Source: Doryteuthis pealeii (taxonomy: Eukaryota > Mollusca > Cephalopoda > Myopsida > Loliginidae). From it: 64,000 bases of DNA. Positions 47,701 through 53,117 of the stretch are shown one piece after another (the stretch's first letter is position 1; every line of letters starts with the position of its first letter). The notes under the pieces are model-generated. The model saw nothing but the letters and a program-made list of their open reading frames with translations. It had not been told where the DNA came from and did no database searches. Made by a program: the position numbers and the translations under genes. The stretch is taken from the NCBI GenBank assembly GCA_023376005.1, contig CM042157.1, forward strand, positions 67,096,479 through 67,160,478, in the 5' to 3' direction.

Positions 47701-49725
47701 TTAATTTGAAGTGAAAACACATTTTTGCTCAAAAAATTAATAATTTTAAATCTTGGACGGTCAAAAATAACGCTTTAATTTGATCTAATAAACATGATGA
47801 ATGAAATATTTAATATTGTCAGTGTTTATTTTAAAAAAAAATTTAAAAAAATGAAGAAACGGAAGAAAGGAATTTGTTGACCAGTCGTTGTAGTTTGTGA
47901 AAAAAAAGGCGCCACGTGAGCATAAAACATTTTAACAAGATGTTAGTAAAGAACGATGTTGATAAAAAAAAACCCCCCAAAAAACAAGTTTTGTTGTTTT
48001 TAATTTTATCTTCGAATATTGAGAGAGACATGACAACAAATTATATTATTCAATTAGCAAAAAGAAAGAGATAATAAAAACAGCCTAAGTCAATATCCTT
48101 ATATAGAAAAGATCAAAACATTTAAGATATTCAGACGAAAGTTTTTTTGTTTTTTTTTCCCTGTCACACATAATAGCAATGCAGTGAAAGAGGAATGTAT
48201 TTTTCCACGGCCATAATTATTAGTTTCTAAAATAGTCACAGTTTATCTGAAATTAGTTGTAGGATGACTCTTATCTTAAGTACCAATGTATTACTGTAGT
48301 TGACTACATTGTAACAAATCCAATTAATTACTTTCGACACTATTGCTAATTGATAAATAATGCTTACAATAAATATAAAGTAAATCTTAATAAAATACTA
48401 AGAAATAAGACGATTGTTCAACTTAATATTTAGTTTTACTTTTAAAACAGTAATAAACACTAAAAATAGGTTTTCATTTACGTAGAAATGATTTCTATAA
48501 ATTTCGGTTTAATAATTAACAATTTTTTCTTTGTAATCTTAGTAAATTTCAAGTCATTGTTTTGTTATTATTTTCTCGTTTCACACAGAAAAAAAATTAC
48601 AAACTTGGATTTTTTTTTAGTCATGTGATGGTTAACATCACGATATCATGTCTAAAATCCAGGTCAATTATTTTCGCTACGTTATTTATTTTCAACACAG
48701 TCTCCGTTTAATGTTTACTTAATTTTTTAAAAATTAAATAAAAAGGGCCGAAGAGGACAAACTTACTTGGGTTTTAAAAGAAAAATAATAATCGCACCGT
48801 AAATATTCGAAATGGAAAAATACAATATTTTTCGGAAAATTGAGGTTAATAGTAAGTTGAAATGAGATGTGAAAGGCAAATAAATAAAATTGTTTAAACC
48901 TACAAGATTTTTTAAAAACATACAATGCAGGAATATTAATAAAAATTAAGGCATTTTAATATCAAGAATGTTGTGACGTATGTGCTGACGTCAATGAAAT
49001 GTATTGTTTTAATACAGTAATCTGAAATCGTCTTTATTTAAAGAAAGAAAAAAAAAAGAATTATTACAAGGGCAGATAGAAACCAGTTTCCGTTAAAAAA
49101 AAAAAATAATGATAATAATAACATGAAATAAAAAATATATATATAGTTTTTGTAAGTGAACTTCTCCAAGAGAATCTTGGTACCTTAACTGAACAATCTA
49201 GCAACAAGTTCGCAGGTTAATCAAATTACATTATTTCTTTCTTCAAAAACACCTTGAGATGGCCATAATAACTATCCTAATATAGAGTGAAATTGGGATT
49301 AAAAAGAAGGATACTGAAGTCTTTTTTTTTTTTTTACAAATAAACTTTATTTGAATTTTAAATGATTTCTTGCTAAGCGTTTACTCGTGAAATGTTAGAC
49401 ATGAACATTAAGAAACATTTTTTTTTCCAAGTAAAAATACATCAAATTCTAATAATAAAGAAAGACCACCTCTACTCTATAAATAACAATAAGTGTATGA
49501 ACTAGTGGGTGTTTTCTTTCTTCTTCACTGTATGCTGATAGTTGAAAAACAAAAACAAAAAAAACAGTTGACGAAAGTAGCCGTTCTTCATTTAGACAAG
49601 ACACGGCCATATTGTTATGGCATGAGAGAGAGAGACATAAAATTACGTAGACATTTATATTAAATATAAAAAAGAAACATACCATCTTCATATTTCATCG
49701 TCCGTACATTTCTGTGTCGTGCCAT
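17187..49725 (-). CDS. HBS1L: HBS1-like / SKI7-type protein, split gene of at least five coding exons
   Basis: Joined in phase, exons 49683-49725, 36273-36430, 31678-31812, 30971-31018 and 17187-19747 encode about 980 residues. All junctions where the phase can be read are phase 1. HBS1 is the eRF3-like GTPase that works with Pelota on stalled ribosomes. In vertebrates and plants the same locus also makes a SKI7-like isoform without the GTPase, which bridges the cytoplasmic exosome and the SKI helicase complex. The N-terminal HBS1 motifs and the terminal-exon PFDF-TPSPDDIV ending support the SKI7-type product. I found no G-domain motifs (GHVDAGKST-type) downstream, so GTPase exons are either left of the window or missed. 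A short exon for the usual YGxSVEDDY segment was not found between exons 1 and 2. Confidence 0.85.
18539..19483 (-). repeat. Three-copy in-frame coding tandem repeat, 315-bp period
   Basis: Units run about 18539-18853, 18854-19168 and 19169-19483. The 5'-most unit (in gene sense) is one Asp codon shorter. Differences between copies are a handful of bases, including silent positions, so the duplication is very recent or is being homogenised. Each unit carries an acidic SSDDDD(D)LEVDGIDEQM block and a basic/hydrophobic KQELLKLFAMANMNKQK block. Because 315 is divisible by three, the antisense strand is also open across the array, but that frame is a by-product. Confidence 0.95.
19748..20479. other. 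Intron 4 start region, no other feature
   Basis: Intronic by the exon model. Contains a T run (20272-20285) and an A run (20451-20478) just before the next element. Confidence 0.55.
20480..20760. mobile_element. Fold-back MITE, arms about 110 bp
   Basis: Left arm (20480-20595) and right arm (20635-20760) are inverted copies sharing 'caggctatataaa', 'cttattttgtaactga' and 'atttagctaaataaa'-like blocks. A G-rich run (gggggcgggggg) in the right arm faces a CACCCC block in the left. About 40 bases lie between the arms. It is intronic. Confidence 0.75.
20761..21168. other. AT-rich intron
   Basis: Ends in a 22-base A run (21148-21169) that adjoins the SINE. I see nothing else. Confidence 0.5.
21169..21466 (-). 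mobile_element. SINE family 2, near full length
   Basis: On the minus strand the head includes GGAGTTGCGTGGTGTAATTG (A-box-like) and a B-box-like 'cgagttcaaatcctgg'. The body holds CAGTCTGGGC-type motifs in inverse orientation. The distal end 'aggactgagcctactcta' precedes the A run on plus. Confidence 0.75.
21593..21760 (+). mobile_element. Helitron-like 5' end, family H2
   Basis: Starts TCTATACATATATAAAGGGC, followed by a GTATGTAT microsatellite and 'gtccagaggaaactac'. The same terminus lies inverted at 57000-57187. The TC start and absence of inverted ends suggest a Helitron, but no 3' hairpin was found here. Confidence 0.55.
21761..22870. other. AT-rich intron
   Basis: A run of about 31 bases at 22749-22779. 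No coding signal. The short minus-strand frame 21878-22093 has no support. Confidence 0.5.
22880..23125 (+). repeat. Probable LINE 3' tail or old retroelement fragment
   Basis: A less AT-rich island in AT-rich intron. It ends 'gagcactgtacacaataaat' followed by ATTTCATTATTTCATC-type short repeats, the layout of a retroelement 3' UTR with an AATAAA signal and a simple-repeat tail. No reverse-transcriptase coding is left. Confidence 0.4.
23126..23696. other. AT-rich intron
   Basis: No structure noticed beyond AT richness. Confidence 0.5.
23697..23744. repeat. (TA)n microsatellite
   Basis: About 48 bases of uninterrupted AT/TA directly abutting the fold-back that follows. Confidence 0.92.
23741..24088. 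mobile_element. Large fold-back with Penelope-like sequence in both arms
   Basis: Near-perfect inverted arms (about 23741-23908 and 23920-24088) carry 'ggtttgttggttggttttga', 'tttacactcgcattgtgaca' and 'tctagcagccgctaagac' (inverse on the other side). In each arm a CTGAGGATGGGAATTTTC and TCCCGAAATATTGAG pair forms a stem between CTGA.GA and GAAA boxes, followed by AATAAAT. This resembles terminal sequences of Penelope-like retroelements, which can carry hammerhead motifs. The arms differ by only a few bases. Confidence 0.7.
24124..24145. repeat. (TA)n microsatellite
   Basis: Short TA run after the fold-back. A (GT)n run follows at about 24251-24266. Confidence 0.85.
24347..24474 (-). mobile_element. 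SINE family 3, partial
   Basis: Shares 'aagggtattagtctg', 'gactgagtttgaacttg' and 'actatgatgttgtagtcc' with family 3, covering the tRNA-like half only. Confidence 0.6.
24475..26227. other. AT-rich intron with several A tracts
   Basis: Pure or nearly pure A runs at 25171-25199 and 25542-25567, and A/G-mixed runs near 25950-26000. A short inverted repeat (ggactgctgtt / aacagcagtcc) lies at 24614-24686. No coding. Confidence 0.5.
26228..26523 (-). mobile_element. SINE family 2, near full length
   Basis: Best copy of the family. On the minus strand the head has a B box GTTCGAATCCTGG within 'ggcttgtcgacccaagttcg'. The body and 'aggactgagcctattctag' distal end match 21169-21466. Confidence 0.8.
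26903..27160 (-). mobile_element. SINE family 1, near full length
   Basis: On the minus strand it begins TTTAGCTCAGTTGGTAGAGC (A box) with B box GGTTCAATACC, and continues through the family body to the TTCCAACTTCCC tail. A 50-base A-rich tract on plus (26848-26902) adjoins the tail end. Confidence 0.85.
27383..27789 (-). pseudogene. SAM-domain coding relic (C19orf47-like N-terminus)
   Basis: An ATG at 27789 starts MALRTGFDLA, then a TGA and a frame change lead into WEKMFIEAGISVASAKTYAQ at about 27760, continuing open to TAG near 27383. The first 60 residues look like a SAM domain: MFIEAGIS, YAQTFSSEEI, MLDRAMLKELGIKTMGDM and ILKLAK. The same GD-x-ILKxAK pattern occurs in C19orf47-type proteins and in many invertebrate mobile-element proteins. 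A Pro/Arg-rich tail follows. It lies in sense orientation within the HBS1L intron without flanking splice logic, so a degraded transposon ORF or retrocopy is most likely. Confidence 0.6.
27790..28435. other. AT-rich intron
   Basis: A-rich run at 28090-28109. I see no other feature. Confidence 0.5.
28436..28605 (+). mobile_element. Penelope-like terminal fragment
   Basis: Contains CCTGAAGAAGGCTGG, then GGGCATATTGAAAT and 'aggacaatagtcca'. The last block recurs at 36749-36765 beside CCGAAACGTTG. These are degraded CTGA-stem-GAAA ends typical of Penelope-like elements. Confidence 0.45.
28606..30970. other. AT-rich intron
   Basis: T run at 28746-28770, A runs at 29348-29385 (mixed) and 29591-29617, T runs near 29659 and 29928. 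No coding. Confidence 0.5.
30971..31018 (-). CDS. HBS1L: HBS1L coding exon 4, 48 nt
   Basis: The acceptor is TTTTTTGCAG and the donor is G|GTGAAT. It is phase 1 on both sides and 16 codons long, encoding DAPKPQRQPRQGRRAQ. This is a short basic linker between the N-terminal helical domain and the terminal exon. Too short for an ORF scan, it is supported by exact phase agreement with both neighbours. Confidence 0.8.
31019..31677. other. Short intron
   Basis: About 660 bp of AT-rich DNA between exons 4 and 3. Nothing else seen. Confidence 0.7.
31678..31812 (-). CDS. HBS1L: HBS1L coding exon 3, HBS1_N domain, 135 nt
   Basis: The acceptor is TTTCCACAG and the donor is TCAG|GTAAAT, phase 1 to phase 1, exactly 45 codons. 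Joined to exon 2 it reads DEARLNSCLDQIHEVIGD, then HDVVVDCIKKHNFNSEAALN and ELLSSSG. This is the conserved small helical (UBA-like) domain of HBS1 proteins; human HBS1L has DQARLYSCLDHMREVLGD at this place. It contacts the ribosome in HBS1. It would be common to GTPase and SKI7-type isoforms. Confidence 0.93.
31813..33392. other. AT-rich intron
   Basis: No coding signal. The translated frames at 32535-33194 are A/T-rich noise. Confidence 0.5.
33393..33447. repeat. Perfect 25-bp inverted repeat
   Basis: Arms 33393-33417 and 33423-33447 (AATAACTTTTGAATAATTGA... and its exact complement) around a five-base loop. It is intronic and transcribed on either strand would form a strong hairpin. Confidence 0.9.
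33816..33920 (+). mobile_element. SINE family 2 fragment
   Basis: Has 'aaatagtagggcagacta' and 'taggaaaaggaaaactgaat', the inverse of the family body. No tRNA-like head. Confidence 0.6.
33921..34370. other. AT-rich intron
   Basis: No feature seen. Confidence 0.5.
34371..34452 (-). mobile_element. A tract plus SINE family 1 tail fragment
   Basis: A 35-base A run (34371-34405) is followed by 'aagtaaagttggcagagtgg' and 'cctattctcggtatc', the tail end of a minus-strand family-1 SINE that stops after about 45 bases. Confidence 0.65.
34541..34640 (+). mobile_element. Helitron family H1, 5' end
   Basis: Starts A|TCTATTAATAATGGAGATTG and continues 'tctgtctgtaacaaaaact', matching the 5' ends of the complete copies at 42722 (minus) and 43968 (plus). 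A CTAGT occurs at 35088-35092, but without a clear preceding hairpin, so the 3' limit is uncertain. Confidence 0.55.
34641..35561. other. AT-rich intron
   Basis: A G13 run lies near 35284. No coding is apparent. The first part may be Helitron body. Confidence 0.4.
35562..36201. mobile_element. Non-autonomous hAT element (CAGTGGTTCTCAA ends)
   Basis: The left end CAGTGGTTCTCAACCTGGG and the right end AGATTGAGAACCACTC (ending 36201) are inverted, 14 of 16 positions matching. Flanking 8-mers atctaaat (35554-35561) and atatagat (36202-36209) agree at 6 of 8. CAGTGGTTCTCAA is a widespread hAT/Charlie-type terminus. The 640-bp interior has no transposase frame. It sits 72 bp from exon 2. Confidence 0.8.
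36273..36430 (-). CDS. HBS1L: HBS1L coding exon 2, with an apparent frame break
   Basis: The acceptor is TTTCCCCCAG and the donor is GAGG|GTAAGT. Read from the acceptor in phase 1 the exon gives AAQFTFPRDSNFDLGSYISG, matching the TAAQF motif of HBS1L. The downstream half must be read in another frame, IPSQMPEIITPKSAKVTQKV then QSFSDLDE, to join exon 3 as DEARLNSCLD. The exon is 158 nt, one base short of the multiple of three required by the phase-1 boundaries. The break lies around 36362-36378 (GGAGAATCTTCCCAGCC). A one-base assembly error, a real deletion, or an alternative acceptor at TTCCCAG are the options. Confidence 0.8.
36431..36679. other. Intron
   Basis: A-rich run near 36520-36542. 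No other feature. Confidence 0.5.
36680..36800 (+). mobile_element. Penelope-like terminal fragment
   Basis: Contains CTTTCACCTTCGGCCGAAAC, GTTGTCGATAAACG and 'aggacaatagtccaga'. The GCCGAAACGTT box and the shared ACAATAGTCC block link it with 28436-28605 and 57396-57545. Confidence 0.5.
36801..37435. other. AT-rich intron
   Basis: An A run followed directly by a T run (about 36994-37023). No coding. Confidence 0.5.
37436..37665 (+). mobile_element. MITE family M, copy 3, partial
   Basis: Carries 'cctgtgtaatcagtttctaa', 'tattgaaatgtatttacag' and 'aaactgggattggatatgat'. The left third is degenerate or deleted. Confidence 0.6.
37742..37970 (-). mobile_element. SINE family 3 copy
   Basis: Begins 'gtttggtttctttgtttaat' on plus and ends near the tRNA-like 'cattaccaactatcccatg'. 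Slightly shortened relative to 7406-7652. Confidence 0.65.
37971..38759. other. AT-rich intron
   Basis: No feature seen. Confidence 0.5.
38760..39050 (-). mobile_element. MITE family M, copy 4
   Basis: Both termini are recognisable: AGATGCTGATAGGTACGTG at the left and TATCAGCATCACT at the right. The body contains the family blocks in reverse orientation. Confidence 0.75.
39051..39809. other. AT-rich intron
   Basis: An A run (39479-39503) followed by T-rich sequence. No coding. Confidence 0.5.
39810..39857. repeat. (TA)n microsatellite
   Basis: About 48 bases of TA repeats. Confidence 0.92.
40400..40850 (-). pseudogene. Retroelement C-terminal coding fragment
   Basis: On the minus strand the frame 40840-40541 reads MTVPFEENLDWAHQWKLEKY, then NGWITNVFPIEVGYRGF, FLSKLGLSPPDKRKYLKKIQ and SAWIWQS. 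I recall the same motif order (TVPxEE-AHxxKxxKY-GW-PVEVGxRGF-ASxWLW) as a fragment found after reverse transcriptases in many invertebrate genomes. It is probably the C-terminal nuclease-like part of a retroelement. Downstream (plus 40380-40540) the frame is closed by stops, and a CTGATGAAGGC motif and AATAAA signal follow in its sense. It is intronic and antisense to nothing. Confidence 0.65.
40850..40877. repeat. (TA)n microsatellite
   Basis: TA run between the retroelement fragment and the MITE that follows. Confidence 0.9.
40880..41727 (+). mobile_element. MITE family M, copy 5, apparently split
   Basis: The left part is 40880-40995 (TGATGCTGATAACTTTTT through 'gtttcttaataaattgtaa'). The right part is about 41600-41727 ('tgggatgcatggatattatt' to 'agctatcatgatct'). 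About 600 bp of unrelated AT-rich DNA separates them, so either an insertion or two partial copies are present. Confidence 0.6.
41720..41757. repeat. (GT)n(AT)n microsatellite
   Basis: TGTGTG run passing into TATATA. Confidence 0.9.
41991..42104. repeat. Long hairpin with hammerhead-like boxes
   Basis: Arms 41991-42029 and 42065-42104 are near-perfect complements (acctaaatga, gacactacctac). The tip holds CCTGATGA, a short stem ACC-ATTCA-GGT and then GAAAC, in the order and spacing of the hammerhead core (CUGAUGA, stem II, GAAA, stem III). Stem I is not convincing. The tip is also itself palindromic (cctga...tcagg), so chance is possible. It abuts the Helitron end at 42107. Confidence 0.6.
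42108..42722 (-). mobile_element. Complete non-autonomous Helitron (family H1), 615 bp
   Basis: On the minus strand it opens TCTTATTATAATGGAGATTG at 42722 with host A before it. It ends in hairpin GCACCCGGAGGGTGC, nine or so bases, then CTAG at 42108 with host T after it. A|TC...CTAG|T with a subterminal hairpin is the Helitron signature. No Rep/helicase coding. A sister copy is at 43968-44495. Confidence 0.82.
42760..42970 (+). mobile_element. Penelope-like terminal fragment
   Basis: Contains GACCGATGATGTCC, AAACGTTTCAACTC and, further on, 'catactgtcggattctacta'. The CTGTCGGATT block is shared with 57396-57545. Confidence 0.5.
42978..43258 (+). mobile_element. MITE family M, copy 6, complete
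   Basis: The 281-bp copy has matching ends TGATGCTGATAG (42978) and CTATCAACATCA (ending 43258), the best evidence for inverted termini in this family. No open frame. Confidence 0.8.
43259..43967. other. AT-rich intron
   Basis: (CA)n run at about 43268-43290. No coding. Confidence 0.5.
43968..44495 (+). mobile_element. Complete non-autonomous Helitron (family H1), 528 bp
   Basis: Starts A|TCTTAAAATGGAGATTCC. Ends 'cttaaatacttat', hairpin GCCC-AGA-GGGC, spacer ACATATTCTTG, then TTAG|T. The hairpin differs from the sister copy but stays paired. The first 270 bp match the inverted fragment at 55910-56165. No coding. Confidence 0.82.
44585..44705 (+). mobile_element. tRNA-derived SINE relic (family 4)
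   Basis: 'gtgtaatagttagcagacta' and 'agattaattctcactgg' resemble tRNA A- and B-box regions. A tail block 'aaccttgtgtca' recurs in the copy at 51475-51655. Confidence 0.5.
44706..45760. other. AT-rich intron
   Basis: (TATG)n run near 45423-45482. No coding. Confidence 0.5.
45761..46480 (+). mobile_element. Internally deleted mariner element
   Basis: The ends are inverted (TGAGGTCTGTCTGGAAATGA at the left; the right reads CAGGGTTTGTCCGGAAATAA in inverse) and flanked by TA at 45759-45760 and 46481-46482. Inside, 46020-46150 reads GRPLTSRIPGNVGTY-like transposase sequence after KSAESDPHF, and 46385-46405 matches a mariner C-terminus (EIF-EGN-like). The 720-bp length means most of the transposase, including the catalytic triad, is deleted. 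Confidence 0.75.
46481..47096. other. AT-rich intron
   Basis: No feature seen. Confidence 0.5.
47097..47283 (-). mobile_element. SINE family 3 copy
   Basis: Shows 'aaatggtatatcaacctt', 'gttatccttgtagaaggaca' and 'aatccgaaagtgaacgtaat'. The tRNA-like head is shortened by an internal deletion. Confidence 0.62.
47507..47548. repeat. Perfect short inverted repeat
   Basis: TTTTACGAAACACTC is followed after eleven bases by its exact complement GAGTGTTTCGTAAAA. It is palindromic and intronic. It could be a small fold-back or a protein-binding or hairpin site. Confidence 0.85.
47549..49682. other. 5' part of intron 1
   Basis: AT-rich with a C10 run near 47647. It has several less repetitive segments but no recognisable exon. 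Confidence 0.5.
49683..49725 (-). CDS. HBS1L: HBS1L coding exon 1, start codon
   Basis: ATG at 49725 in the context CCAAAATGG begins MARHRNVRTMKYED, and the donor is GATG|GTATGT (phase 1). MARHRNVR is the exact N-terminus of vertebrate HBS1L, which continues GYNYDED. The exon is 43 coding nt plus 5' UTR. No upstream in-frame start was chosen because the family match begins at this Met. Confidence 0.92.
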
Positions 49726-50730
49726 TTTGGACTCTATTTCGTTGTAGTAAGCGGCGAAAAAGTCCAAAATAACTTATTTTTTGTGTTATTTTTGCACAAG
49801 TTCAATACATTGGTTGTCGCAACATTTTAGCTAACAAACAAAGCTAGTTGATTTAGTTTCGAAACTGAAATTGGCTAAATTATTTGTAGAAAACCGAAAC
49901 GAAACTAATTTCAATTTTGCTATAATTAAATCGAAATATATTTTCGAAAAATTTTTTTTTGTCAACAAACACCAACTAAAACATTTTATCATTAAAAAAA
50001 ATTCCCATGTTATCTTATTGTAGAGTGCGGCCTTGAATTCGAAATGATGCTAATAATAATTATTATATTTTCCAATTTTGTCGAAAGACTTTTACGTTCT
50101 ATTGTGCAATGATTCATCGGGAAATACAGGAAAAATTCCAATTTAAAACTAGCATAATAATTCATAATAATCTAAATTTCTTTAGTATTAATGATATTGT
50201 TTTATTTCAATGAATTAAGTATTTGTTTGTATTTGTATTTGTATTGTTTTAAGACGCGTTTATTTATTTTTTATTCTTTGAATAAATGTTATCAAACAAA
50301 TAGAGTAAAACTTAAATTATTAAGAAAAAGTTCTTATTTATGTAATAATGGTAACATTATAACGATTTGAAAGTTCTTTTATTTTCTAAATTAATTATAC
50401 TGATTTTAAATATTGTCATTTTGAACGGCGGTGACTAGCTAAAAAATGCCTATATTACAAGTTTTTAATTTAATTATTTTATTTTTTACAGCATCAATTT
50501 GGAAAATTCCATCCCAATTTTTATTTAACTACAGATATTTATTAATTTTTCACATTTTTATCATTTGAAACGGTCTGGAAGAAATCCATTAAAATTCAAA
50601 TAATTTTAAAAGTTTTTTTTTTTAATATTAGTTAGCACTAAAGATTTTTTATTAAAAAAAAAAACAATGATAATGATGTTTGTTTACACTGTAATCAGGT
50701 TCATTTTTTATTTTATTTTTTTAGCAAGAG
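49726..50730. promoter_or_regulatory. 5' UTR and probable promoter region of HBS1L
   Basis: Upstream (plus direction) of the start codon. AT-rich, without a convincing TATA box or CpG cluster. The transcription start cannot be placed from sequence. Confidence 0.4.
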
Positions 50731-50732
50731 GC

Positions 50733-51190
50733 TACTAAGCCGGTTCCGGTCAAATAGACAAGCCTGCTTTTAGGCTTATTTAGCCGGTCCTCGCAAAATA
50801 GACAAACCTACTTTTATGCTTATTTTACTGTCGCTGTAAATATTTTTATTATTATTAATGCGAGTAATGTTAAAAATAACAACACAGATTTAGCACAAAC
50901 GTTTATTTATATTCATTTATATTTATATTTTGTTAAGGATAAAGATACAAAAATTCTTCTAAATGAAAAATATAGATACCGTTAATGACTTTGTGATCAA
51001 ACATGTGAATTTTTACTTACTAAATCTAAATTTTTTTTAAAGGAAATGGTAAAGAAAGGTAAATTAGACTATGATGAATTTTTTCCAAATTGGAAAAATG
51101 GCATTTTCCACTATGAGTTGTTAAAACATAAAATTGTAACCCCAAACCAAACCCTAACAATGAATTCTTGTTGATATTTACGAAAACGTA
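50733..51190. mobile_element. Fragment related to the 2.9-kb unassigned transposon
   Basis: Includes CCGGTTCCGGTCAAATAGAC and two about 45-bp units with 'aaatagacaa-cct-ctttta'. These are followed by a block (50930-51180) that is the reverse complement of 8850-9030 inside the 7926-10845 element ('gtggaaaatg', 'ggggttacaattttatgttt'). The outer ends were not found. Confidence 0.6.
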
Positions 51191-51474
51191 ATATAATTTT
51201 GTTTCGTTCCAAACACAAAGCGTGTAAAAAGTTATTTACATTACCTTTTATAAGGAAAGATGTTAAACATGAAATGCCCGGATGCTAGCGTCTAGAACCA
51301 ATTAAATAGCCTATTCGTTTTTATTTTTTTGTATGTTCTTTTTACTTTTATATGTTATTTGTAAATAAGTTTTAAAAATAAAATAAAAGCAGAAACGAAC
51401 ATAAAACGTAAATAATTGTCTTTAATTTTAAATTTTGAAAGTTATCCATCGTTGGGGATTTACAAACTAAACTT

Positions 51475-51655
51475 TACTTAGTTGTGGCACAAGGCCAATG
51501 TTTGGAGTACTCAGTGAGACACAAACTCACTAGTAATGGTCTTACTAGTCTAACTTGCTAATCCATCATGGGGATAGTCAACTACAAGTATAGTGAGTTT
51601 GATCTTCACTGGGTGCACCACACTTGTGACCTTGTGCCAAACATTGTTGCTATTA
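51475..51655 (+). mobile_element. SINE family 4 relic
   Basis: 'gtagtgagtttgatcttcactgg'-like B-box region, 'acttgtgaccttgtgccaaa' tail, and an inverted 'ggcacaaggccaatgtttgg' at the other end. It resembles 44585-44705. Confidence 0.45.
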
Positions 51656-52340
51656 TTCTGGTTAAAATTTAATTTATAGCATTGAACAAACAAAAAATAT
51701 TTTATTCTACATACTATTGCATGCATTGTAAAATATTTGTTCTTCTGTATCTAGGATTGATGTAATATTGAAAATACTAGCAGGACCTGTAGATATACCA
51801 CAGTATGATGATAATTTAATTATTACAATGTTTACTCAAGAGCTATTACCAAATAGTTCAATATGTAAAAAGTATTATAATATTGATTTAACTCTCCCTC
51901 ACTCTTTTTTTTCTTTCCTTCTTTTCATCTTTTCATTATGTTTGATTGAAACAGATTAGGATTATCGTTTCTGTGCACTCACAGCCTCTGTCTATTTTTC
52001 TCATACTCTCTTTCTTTCTTTCTTTCTTTCTTATATTTTTTTCTGTGTAGTATGTCCTTTTTATTCCTTTTCTTTCATCATATTAAAAACAGAATGGTCC
52101 ATTATTTAACAAGGTGAAGAACTAAAAATTTGGCAGATAAACGAAATCAGATAATCAGGATTTACAGTTTTGGATTTCATCTTGGACGGTTTGGACGGTC
52201 TCATTTTTAACCAGAGGGTGTTGCAAGATGATAACGGTCATACAATTAAGGAACGTGGGTATTAATATTGAAAATATTGTGCATCCAAATTGGCTTAGAA
52301 TAAAATTAAAATGAATTTTTAAAAACTTAAAAAATAACAA
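51656..52340. other. AT-rich intergenic stretch
   Basis: (CTTT)n run near 52011-52031. No gene. Confidence 0.45.
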
Positions 52341-52747
52341 ACTCTCTTGAGCCTTCACCAGAAGAACCCTCTGAGAAAAAGACCTACTTCCGACCCCAAG
52401 ACAATCTCTTGGCCATTCTGACTTAGTCCTTAACTGTATCTAGACATTACTACTGACTAGGGTTATATTTCCTTGCTACTTGGTGGCTATGACCCATGAA
52501 TAAAGCCTGAATCATAAAACAACTTTTTGTCTTTGTCTTTGTCTCTTTCTTTTCTTTCCTTGAATTCCTTCATTTTCAGCGTGACCACTATATAAGATGG
52601 GGTTAAAAGCAAACCCTAGGAATACGCACCAATAATAATCACATCCACCTTTAAATATAAAACATAAAACCTCTTGCCACTGCATAAGACTACCAATTTT
52701 TGATATGGCTAGACTCAAACTACTAACAAATTTAGCCCACTATATAT
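52341..52747 (+). repeat. Repeat R, copy 1 (about 410 bp)
   Basis: Direct copy of 55277-55690. Both start 'gagccttcacc-gaagaacc', contain CCCATGAATAAAGCC-type and 'ttgaattccttc-ttttcag' blocks, and end 'actaacaaatttagcc'. The AATAAA and lack of coding suggest an LTR or other retroelement end, but no TG...CA boundaries or duplications were clear. Confidence 0.75.
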
Positions 52748-52839
52748 TGGCCTGTTAAAAAATTGCAGTACTGGATGAAGTACAATTTATTGGTGGGTAT
52801 TAGTCAGTTTACACTGACATTTGAATTGTATTAATAACA

Positions 52840-52918
52840 CATAAACACACACACACACACATGCATACACTCACACACATGCGTACACTCACACACACGT
52901 TCACACACACATGCTCAC
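52840..52918. repeat. (CA)n-rich microsatellite
   Basis: Interrupted ACAC runs with CATGCATACACTC interruptions. Confidence 0.85.
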
Positions 52919-53117
52919 ATGATGACAGCAAATTATTGGAGACACGTTTTAAAAAAAAAGAAGAGTGCTTCAGCAGCAACCAACAGGTAACTCGTGTCAA
53001 TTCTGTGAGAAAGTATGTGGGTCTACAGCAGATTTGAGAAGTCATATGAGGGTGCATGGGAGGGGGTAGTGTCAATGAAAAAAAACGTTAATTCATTTAT
53101 CACACATGCAAGGATAT

